From: Anolis sagrei
Taxonomy: Eukaryota; Chordata; Lepidosauria; Squamata; Anolidae
Direction of reading: 5' to 3'
DNA length: 64,000 nucleotides
Assembly: GCF_037176765.1 (NCBI RefSeq)
Contig: NC_090030.1
Location: 24,893,378 to 24,957,377 of the forward strand
In this document: positions 56,489 to 64,000 of the stretch, in pieces
How positions within the stretch are numbered: position 1 is the first letter of the stretch
How the letters are laid out: the number at the start of each line of letters is the position of its first letter
Notes under the pieces: model-generated
Databases searched by the model: none
Told to the model about the DNA's origin: nothing
The model's input: the letters and a program-made list of their open reading frames with translations, nothing else
Made by a program: the position numbers and the translations under genes

Positions 56489-57194
56489 ATTTCACTCGGG
56501 AGGGAGTTCCATAGGCGGGGGGCCACCACAGTAAAGGCCCTGCCCCTTGTCCCTGCCAGATGAGATTGTGACAATGGGAGGACAATGAGCAGGGTCTCCT
56601 CAGATGATCTTAGGGCCCTAGGTGGATCATAGTGGAAGATATGTTCAGACAAGTAAACTGGGCCAGAACCGTTAAGGGCTTTATAGGCCAAAGTCAGCAC
56701 TTTGAATTATGCTCGGAAGTGATAGGCAGCCAGTGGAGCTGGCGTAACAAGGGCGTTGTGTGCTCCCTGAACCCAGCCTGGCTGCCGAACGTTGGACGGA
56801 GGCAGTCTTCAGAGGCAACCCCACGTAGAGTGCGTTTCAGTAGTCTATACGGGATGTAACCAAAGCGTGGACCACTGTGGCCAAGTCAGACTTCCCAAGG
56901 TACAGGCACAACTGGTGCGCAAGCTTTAAATGTGCAAAAGCTCTCCCGGCCACCTCTGAGACCTGGGGTTCCAGGTTCAGCGATGAGTCCAGGATCACTC
57001 CCAAGCTGCGGACCTGCGTCTTCAGGGGGAGTGTAACCCCGTCTAACACAGGCTGTAACCCTATGCCCTGTTCGGACTTACGACTGACCAGGAGGAACTC
57101 TGTCTTGTCTGGATTAAGTTTCAATTTATTCGCTCTCATCCAGTCCGTTACAGCGGTCAAGCACAATTCAGCCTCCTTAGTAGCAGGTGGAAAG

Positions 57195-57975
57195 GAGTGA
57201 CAGAGCTCCTTGTGCACCAGTTGCGCCTGTACCTTGGGAAGTCGGATCTGGCCACAGTAGTCCACGCTCTTGTTACATCCCGAATAGATTACTGCAACGC
57301 ACTCTACGTGGGCTTGCCTTTGAAGACTGTTCGGAAACTTCAATTAATCCAGCAGGCGGCAGCCAGATTAGTCACTGGAGCGTCATACAGGGAGCACACC
57401 ACCCCTTTGTTATGTCAGCTCCACTGGCTGCCAATCCAGTTCCAAGCACAATTCAAAGTGCTGGTCTTGACCTACAAAACCCTATACGGCTCCGACCCAG
57501 CGTACCTGTCCGAACGCATCTCCCTCTACGTCTCACCTCGAAGTTTAAGATCTTCTGGGGAGGCCCTGCTCTCGGCCCCACCTCTATCACAAGTGAGATT
57601 GGTGGGGACGAGGAGCAGGGCCTTCTCGGTGGTGGCCCCTCACCTGTGGAATTCACTCCCCGGGGAAATTAGGTCATCGACATCCCTCCTCTCTTTCAGA
57701 AGGAAATTAAAAACATGGTTGTGGGACCAGGCTTTCGGGCAATCTGGCGGTTAGATAAGGACAATGACGACCAGAATCGATAGTATGTGACAATGTGGAA
57801 TGAATTTACGGACTCTGAGATGGCGAATGATGAGGCATTAGATTGTTTTTATTGATTTTGATTTATATACTGTCTTAATTGTTATAATTGCTGTTTACAT
57901 GTTTTATCCATTGTTGTTTATGCTGGCATCGAATTGTGCCCTCGGGGGTTGAGAAGGGCGGGGTAGAAATGCGCA
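57195..57975 (+). mobile_element. L2-type LINE 3' end, opposite orientation
   Basis: Open from [20 protein letters not shown] to [14 protein letters not shown] (186 codons), then a 3' UTR ending GAAGGGCGGGGTAGAAATG. It lies head to head with the minus-strand L2. Confidence 0.92.
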
Positions 57976-57984
57976 AAAGAAGAA

Positions 57985-60010
57985 GAAGAAGAGCTGGACT
58001 CATGGGAAGCGTGCTGTGAATCCTAATGATGGTGGATCTGGACCAAATGTGGCATACAAAACTATCATGGCCACCTTTAAATACTGGCGGAGTTTGGGGG
58101 CAGTGGGAGTTGTAGTTCACCCATACGAAAAGAGCGCCGTGAACTCCAATGATGGTGGATCTGGACTAAACGTGGAACACAGATTCATCATAGAATAGAA
58201 TCCTAGCGTTGGAAGACACCTCAGTCCAACCCCCTGCCAAGAAGCAGGAATATCATGACCAACTTTAAATTCTGGTGGGGTTTAGGGAGCAATGAGAGGG
58301 GACAATGGGAGTTGTAGTTCACCCATATGAGAAAAGCGTAGTGAACTCCAATGATGTTGGATCTGGACTAAAGGTGGAACACAGATTCATCATGACCAAC
58401 TTTAAATTCTGGTGGGGTTTGGGCAGCAATGAGAGTGGACAATGGGAGTTGTAGTTCACCCATATGAGAAGAGCGCTGTGAACTCCAATGATGGTGGATC
58501 TGGACTAAAGGTGCGACACAGATTCGTCATGACCAACTTTTAATTCTGGTGGGGTTTGGGGAGCAATGGCAGGGGACAATGGGAGTTGTAGTTCACTCAT
58601 ATGAGAAGAGCATAATGAACTCCGATGATGGTGCATCTGGACTAAAGGTTATTTATTTATTTGTCGTGTCAGAGCAACCAGTCCATTATATATTACATTT
58701 CTAACAGAACAAAGCAAACAGACAGAAAAATACACATCTTGTGAGTTTGATAGTTGGTTAAATGTCCTTTGCCCAGAATCTGGCCACTTGGAGTGCTTCC
58801 GGTGTTGCTGCAAGAAGGTCCTCCATGGTGCATGTGGCAGGGCTCAGGTTGCATTGCAGCAGGTGGTCAGTGGTTTGCTTTTTTCCACACTCGCATGCCG
58901 AGGATTCCACTTTGTGGCCCCATTTCTGAAGGTTGGCTCTGCATCTTGTGGTGCCAGAGCGCAGTCTGTTCAGAGCCTTCCAAGTCGCCCAGTCCTCTGT
59001 ATGCCCAGGGGGGAGTCTCTCATTGGGTATCAGCCATTGGTTGAGGTGCTGGATTTGGGCCTGCCACTTTTGGACTCTCGCTTGCTGAGGTGTTCCAGCG
59101 AGTGTCTCTGTAGATCTTAGAAAACTATGTCTAGATTTAAGTCGTTGGCGTGCTGGCTGATACCCAAACAAGGGATGAGCTGGAGATGTCTCTGCCTTGG
59201 TCCTTTCACTATTGGCTGTCACTTCCCGGCGGATGTCAGGTGGTGCAATACCGGCTAAGCAGTGTAATTTCTCCAGTGGTGTAGGGCGCAGACACCCCAT
59301 GATAATGCGGCATGTCTCATTAAGAGCCACATCCACTGTTTTAGCGTGGTGAGAAGTGTTCCACACTGGGCATGCATACTCAGCAGCAGAGTAGCACAGC
59401 GCAAGGGCAGATGTCTTCACTGTATCTGGTTATGATCCCCAGGTTGTGCCAGTCAGCTTTTGTATGATATTGTTTCTAGCACCCATTTTTTGCTTGATGT
59501 TCAGGCAGTGCTTCTTGTCAGTAAGAGCATGGTCCAGAGTGACTCCCAGGTATTTGGGTGTACTGCAATGCTCCAGTGGGATTCCTTCCCAGGTGATCTT
59601 CAGAGCTCAGGATGCTTCTCTGTTCTTGAGATGAAAGGCACATGCCTGTGTTTTAGATGGGTTGGGGATCAGCTGGTTTTCCCTGTAATAGGCAGTAAGA
59701 GCACCTAGAGCTTCCGAGAGCTTCTGTTCTACCAACTCAAAGCTCCCTGCTTGAGCAGTAATGGCACGATCATCAGTATAGATGAAACTCTCTATCCCTT
59801 CTGGCAGTGGCTGGTCATTTGTGTTGATGTTGAACATGGATGGGGCAAGCACACTCCCCTGAGGCAGGCCGTTTCATCTGCTTCTCTGGCAGATGGTGCA
59901 TCTGGACTAAAGGTGTAACACAGATTCATCATGACCAACTTTAAATTCTGGTGGGGTTTGGGGAGCAATGACAGAGGATGATGGGAGTTGTAGTTCACCC
60001 ATGTGGAAGA
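57985..60010 (+). repeat. Tandem array, 137-bp period, interrupted by a LINE
   Basis: GGGAGTTGTAGTTCACCCAT recurs at about 58107, 58306, 58444, 58581 and 59983. After subtracting a CR1 scrap (58193-58255) and the LINE with its duplication, every step is about 137 bp. Confidence 0.88.
58650..59891 (-). mobile_element. Vingi/Ingi-like LINE with 23-bp target duplication
   Basis: The longest open part (220 codons, 59420-58758) runs from TSALALCYSAAEYACPVWN to LQVARFWAKDI with HPLFGYQPARQRLKSR and CECGKKQTTDH. The upstream region holds MFNINTNDQPLPEGIESFIY (RT palm). Flanked by a perfect 23-bp repeat at 58627-58649 and 59892-59914. Confidence 0.85.
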
Positions 60011-60039
60011 ACCCCAATGATGGTGAGGGGGGAAAGGAA

Positions 60040-60110
60040 GGGGCCTGAGGCTGTTAGGAATGGTGGGAGTTGAAGTCCAAAACACCTGGAGGGCCTGAGT
60101 TTACCCATAC
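60040..60110 (+). repeat. Short dispersed repeat
   Basis: GGGAGTTGAAGTCCAAAACA and GAGTTTACCCATACTG, a common reptile repeat end just upstream of the HTATSF1 promoter. Confidence 0.5.
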
Positions 60111-60119
60111 TGGGTCTAT

Positions 60120-60310
60120 CTGAAAGGACTTCCGGTCCTGCGCAGTGAGTGTGATGAAGGAAGGAAGGCAGGCGGGGAGGCGCTGGGAGAGGCGGAGTAG
60201 CGCATGCGCTGTACGGGAGGCGAAGCGCGCATGCGCAGTGGGAGGCGGCGGGCCTGCTACAGTGAGGCGCTGAGGCGTTTGCTTTCCCTTCAGGAAGAAG
60301 GAGGGACGCC
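60120..60310 (+). promoter_or_regulatory. HTATSF1 CpG-rich promoter and 5' UTR with ETS and two NRF1 sites
   Basis: The sequence turns abruptly GC- and CpG-rich. ACTTCCGG (60128-60135) fits an ETS/GABP site. Two copies of the palindromic GCGCATGCGC (60200-60209 and 60227-60236) are perfect NRF1 cores 27 bp apart. No TATA box is seen. This is the usual makeup of a housekeeping-gene promoter. Confidence 0.75.
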
Positions 60311-63026
60311 ATGAGCCAGGCCAACGAGGAGTTCCACCGGCAGCTGCGGCTCCAGGAGCTGTACGCCAAGAAGAAGAAGAAGAAGGAGCAGGAGGAGGAA
60401 GACGAGGACGACGACGAGGAGGACGACGACGAGAGCGAAGACCCCTTCACGTACACGGACCCCGCCGACGGCACCGAGTACGAGTGGGACCGACAGAAGA
60501 GGGCCTGGTTCCCCAAGGTGAGCCGAGGGGGCGGGGCCTCGGGACGGAGGGGCGGGGCCAGGCCGGGGATGGGGCGGGGCTTGGCGCGGCATCACGTGAC
60601 GGGGCCAAAACAGGAAGCCAGCCTGCCTGGAACACTTGGCTATCTATCTATCTATTCTATGCTTTTTTATCTATCTATTCTATCTATTCTATTCTATCTA
60701 AGTATCTATCTATTCTTTTCTTTCTATTCTTTTCTATCTATTCTATTCTTTTCTATCTATTCTATTCTACCTATTCTATTCTTTCTATTCTATCTATTCT
60801 ATTCTTTCTATTCTATCTATTCTATTCTTTTCTATCTATTCTATTCTATCTATTCTTTTCTATCTATTCTTTTCTATCTATCTATTCTATTCTTTTTTAT
60901 CTATCTATTCTAACTATCTATTCTATCTATCTAACTATTCTATCGATCTATCTATTCTAGCTATCTATCTATTCTATCTATTCTATTCTTTTTATCTATC
61001 TATTCTATCTATCTATCTATCTATCTATCCTATTCTTTTTTATCTATCTATTCTATTCTATCTATCTATTCTATCTATTTATTCTATTTTATCTATTCTA
61101 TTCTATCGATCTATTCTATTCTTTTTTATCTATCTATTCTATCTATTCTATCTATTCTATCTATCTATCTATCTATTCTATCTATCTATTCTATTCTTTT
61201 CTATCTACCTATTCTATCTATCTATCTATCCTATTCTTTTTTATCTATCTATTCTATCTATCTATTCTATCTATTCTTTTCTATCTATCTATTCTATTCT
61301 ATCTATTCTTTCCTATCTATCTATCTATCTATTCTATCTATCTATTCTATTCTTTTCTATCTACCTATTCTATCTATTCTATCTATCTATTCTATCTATT
61401 CTATTCTATCTATCTATCAATTCTATCTATTCTATTCTATCAATTCTATCTATCTATTCTATTCTCTATAAATAAAAATGTCATGTTCATTTGTGGGATT
61501 AACAGAACTCAAAAACCACTGGGTGAATTGACACCAAATTTGGACACAAGACACCTAACAACCCAATGTATGTCCTTCATTCAAAATAAGTTGATTTTGT
61601 CATTTGGGAGTTGTAGTTGCTGGGATTTATAGCTCACCTACAATCAAAGAGCATTCTGAACCCCACCAATGATGGAATTGAACCAAACTTGGCACACAAA
61701 ATGTATTCATTTATTTACTTTATTTGTGTTCTGGAATAGCTGTTCCAGGAGCTCCAATTTTATTTCTTTGAATTAAATGTTGGTTTGCAATCCCAGGCTT
61801 GGGATTTTGCAGCAGGGTGGCTTCCTGTTATAATTTGCATTCATAGGACAAGCCACCCGTCAATAACAGATTCCCTGGTCCCGCCCCTCTCTGGGTTTTT
61901 TTGGAGGGAAAGGGCCATTTTCCAGTTAGTCTCAAAAAGGAAGTCAATGCAGAGGATGTACACAAACGTCCTCCTGTGCAAAGCCTTCGTCTCTTAAGAC
62001 TTCCCAGGGGAGAACAGTTTTAAGAGCCTCTACAGATTCCCAAAAGGTTCCAGGGAAACAGCTTTACAGCCCTGAGGACTTCCGAAGGGAATAACAGCTC
62101 TGCTCATCTCCAGTGATTACAGACCTGTTGGCACGTCTGCTAGGTTCTGAGACACAGTTCAGCCGGTAGTGGACTCAAGTCAGTCAGGTTTAGGTTCACA
62201 GCAGCCTGGGAGGAGCTAAAAGGGGGAATTTTCCTTTGAGCAAAGTTTTTGAAGATAGTGCCTGTTTCCTGTAAACAAGATTGCAAGACCTAATAGTCTG
62301 TTAAGAAAGCTTACAATTCCTGTTTGTTCATTAATAAAGAACTGTTATATTTAAGCTCAAGCCTTATAAAGACTGCTTAATAAGGGGAATTTTCCTAAAG
62401 GCTTCTTTTCGGGGGGCCTGGCTTCCCGCTGGATGCAAGCTCTCTTAAAAGCACCTCATTTCGGCTCCAGCGGCGACAGAACAATTGTATACCGCTCTTC
62501 TCAACCCTTAGGTTACTCAGAGCGGTTAACAACACAGTTTCAATATACATAGTACAATATCATTGGACATTTAAAGCAATAGTAAACAATTAATTAAACA
62601 ACAAACATCAAACATCAATATAACAAATCCATCACGTCTCATAGATAGAATCAGATTCCAGTCTCATTATCCTTGTTCCATGTTCCAATATCGATTACAC
62701 TGCCTAGTCGAATGCCTGTTCGAAAAGCCAGGTCTTCACTTTCCTCCGGAATGCCAACAGGGAGGGGGCCGATCTGATCTCTATAGGAAGGGTAGCTGAG
62801 GGGCCACCACTGAGAAGGCCCTGTGTCTCATCCCCACCAGGCGCGCTTGTGAAGGTGGCGGGATCGAGAGAAGGGCCTCCGTAGACAATCTTAATGTCCT
62901 AAACTCCCCTGACCAACAGAAAACACTAGAAGGGTTTGGTGGGCATTGATCTTGAATTTTGGAGTTGTAGTTCACCTACATCCAGAGAGCTTGGTGGACT
63001 CAAACAATGATGGATCTGGACCAAAC

Positions 63027-63062
<36 letters not shown>

Positions 63063-63867
63063 TTATATGTACCCCGCTAACATCTCCTGAAGGACTCGGT
63101 GCGGCTTACAAAGGCCAAGGCCCTCAATAAAACAACAGCATAACAAATACAACAATAAAACTCATAAAGCAAAACAATACACATTGAAGCAATAACAGTA
63201 AAACATTAAAACAATAACATCATGACACATTTAAAAACAAGGTGCCGGGCCAAATGCAATGAATAAAATTTAAAAGTGCTGGACATGACAGGTGAAATGT
63301 AAAGGATTTTAGAGGTAGGTGCGATGTGCAGACAATCTTAAATCTCTAATAAAGTGCGTTTGGGACATGATGCTGGGAGTTTCCTATTCTGGAAAGGCAC
63401 ACTGGAACAGCCAGGTCTTCAAGCTCTTCCTAAAGGCTGCCAGCATTGGGGCTTGTCTGATGTCCTTGGGGAGAGAGTTCCAGAGTTGGGGGGCTACCAC
63501 AGAGAAGGCCCTGTCCCTCGTTCCCACCAAACGCGAGTATAGTTTAGGCTGAAAGAGTTCCCCTCGGCTTATACTCGAGTCAAGGTTATTTATTATTTTA
63601 CTTTCTTATTAGTATCATTTTATTACATGAATTATTTTAATATATTAATTATTATTATAATATCTACATTATTTTACACTATTATTTTATTACATTTATT
63701 ATTTTACTCTTTATTATTATTACATTTATTATTTTACTTTTACTGTTACTGCATTTATAATTTTACTCTATAATTACTGTTATTGCATTTCCATTATTTT
63801 ACTCTATTATTATTATTATTATTATTATCCTGATATGACCCAACAAATGAGGTATATATGCTGGATT

Positions 63868-63905
<38 letters not shown>

Positions 63906-64000
63906 GGAGCCCCCAGTGGCGCAGTGGGTTAAAGCCCTGTGCCGGCAGGACTGAAGATTGACAGGTCACAGGTTCGAATCCGGGGAGAGGCGGATGAGCT
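60311..64000 (+). CDS. HTATSF1: HIV Tat-specific factor 1 homologue, first coding exon (partial gene)
   Basis: HTATSF1 is a nuclear RNA-binding protein linked to the U2 snRNP (homologue of yeast Cus2) and to transcription elongation. Only its first coding exon is in the window: 60311-60517, 69 codons, ending exactly at a GTGAGC donor. It reads NEEFHRQLRLQELYAKKKK, an acidic Glu/Asp run, then TEYEWDRQKRAWFPK, close to the human DEFDEQLRMQELYG and YEWDLDKKAWFPK. The Lys run followed by a Glu/Asp run is longer than I recall for mammals. The first ATG has a good context (gacgccATGa) right after the CpG-rich 5' UTR. The remaining exons lie beyond position 64000; 60518-64000 is intron 1. Confidence 0.9.
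60592..60599. promoter_or_regulatory. Palindromic E-box in HTATSF1 intron 1
   Basis: TCACGTGA about 75 bp after the exon 1 donor, still inside the CpG-rich zone. It is the core bound by USF/TFE3/MITF-type factors. Binding is not shown by sequence alone. Confidence 0.4.
60636..61464 (+). repeat. (CTAT/TTCTAT)n microsatellite, about 830 bp
   Basis: CTAT and TTCTAT units with TTTT variants, in HTATSF1 intron 1, ending at a Helitron start. Confidence 0.96.
61700..62905 (-). mobile_element. L2-type LINE 3' end split by an LTR
   Basis: TTCATTTATTTACTTTATTTG before the LTR and TTGTATACCGCTCTTCTCAA after it. Coding remnant FRTLRLSTEALLSIPPPSQA near 62900. Confidence 0.8.
61727..62483 (+). mobile_element. 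Solo LTR fossil
   Basis: TGTTCTGGAATAGCTGTTCC to GCGACAGAACA, poly(A) signal AATAAA near 62332, flanks ATTTG and ATTGT. Related to 11254-12404. No internal region. Confidence 0.82.
63027..63532 (-). mobile_element. L2-type LINE 3' end
   Basis: (TTA)n, ACTTTATATGTACCCCGCTA and reversed coding remnant to GGCTACCACAGAGAAGGCCC. It is the uninterrupted homologue of 42104-44692. Confidence 0.85.
63533..63903. repeat. AT-rich (ATT)n tract with a transposon-end remnant
   Basis: CGGCTTATACTCGAGTC near 63569 resembles the element end at 700-730. The rest is imperfect ATT/TTTA repeats. Confidence 0.7.
63904..64000 (+). mobile_element. tRNA-derived SINE, cut by window end
   Basis: GGAGCCCCCAGTGGCGCAGT, AGGTTCGAATCCGGGGAGAG; A and B boxes of a tRNA-type promoter. 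Same family as 6329-7215. Confidence 0.85.

Larger units (their letters stand above)
54578..57190 (-). mobile_element. L2-type LINE with Helitron and solo LTR insertions
   Basis: Three segments, 54578-54722 (tail), 55603-55824 and 56489-57190. The last encodes NKLKLNPDKTEFLLVSRKSE, LPLKTQVRSLGVILDSSLNL and [20 protein letters not shown]. Confidence 0.85.
61465..63027 (+). mobile_element. Helitron 5' part with nested L2 and solo LTR
   Basis: TCTATAAATAAAAATGTC start, module to about 61700. It resumes at about 62905 (CCTGACCAACAGAAAACACT) and runs to 63027. Between are an L2 tail and an LTR. No 3' end. Confidence 0.75.

Overview
This window is vertebrate nuclear DNA, almost certainly from a squamate reptile. 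The host exons are lost in a dense mix of CR1 and L2 LINEs, BovB pieces, Sauria-type tRNA SINEs, Penelope-like elements, Helitrons, SPIN-like hAT transposons and LTR fossils, a mixture typical of lizards. Three host genes lie on the + strand in the order ADGRG4 - BRS3 - HTATSF1, the same order as human Xq26.3. No RNA gene, CRISPR array or prokaryotic feature is present.

Region 1 (1-20.1 kb) holds the last nine coding exons of an adhesion GPCR, called ADGRG4 from its neighbours. They encode the end of the GAIN domain, the GPS cleavage site, seven membrane helices and a short tail. All nine join in one frame (1,224 nt, 407 residues plus stop). The introns hold SPIN-like and other hAT elements with 8-bp target duplications, a Helitron inside a SINE, a solo LTR carrying a SINE, and an RT-type LINE with a C-terminal zinc finger.

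Region 2 (20.1-34.0 kb) is intergenic and built of Helitrons (two joined head to tail), CR1, L2 and Vingi-like LINE pieces, and a palindrome-rich tandem repeat.

Region 3 (34.3-49.1 kb) is a complete BRS3 (bombesin receptor subtype-3-like) gene: three exons, 394 residues, with a TATA/initiator promoter candidate. Intron 1 holds over 3 kb of purine-only satellite, split by nested transposons. Intron 2 holds an L2 interrupted by a Helitron that itself carries two insertions.

Region 4 (49.1-60.1 kb) is intergenic: another purine-strand array, hAT elements with perfect target duplications, CR1, a long L2 with a Helitron and a solo LTR in it, and a 137-bp tandem array cut by a Vingi-like LINE.

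Region 5 (60.1-64 kb) is the CpG-rich promoter and first coding exon of HTATSF1; the rest of the gene lies beyond the window. Its intron 1 starts with about 0.8 kb of CTAT-type microsatellite that runs straight into a Helitron 5' end.

The strongest unexplained pattern is a module of about 289 bp found inside at least three unrelated kinds of DNA transposon (SPIN-like hAT, a second hAT family with GGCGG ends, and Helitrons), in one place as a tandem array of exact 289-bp period. Repeat clade names are from memory of the families, not from a database search.
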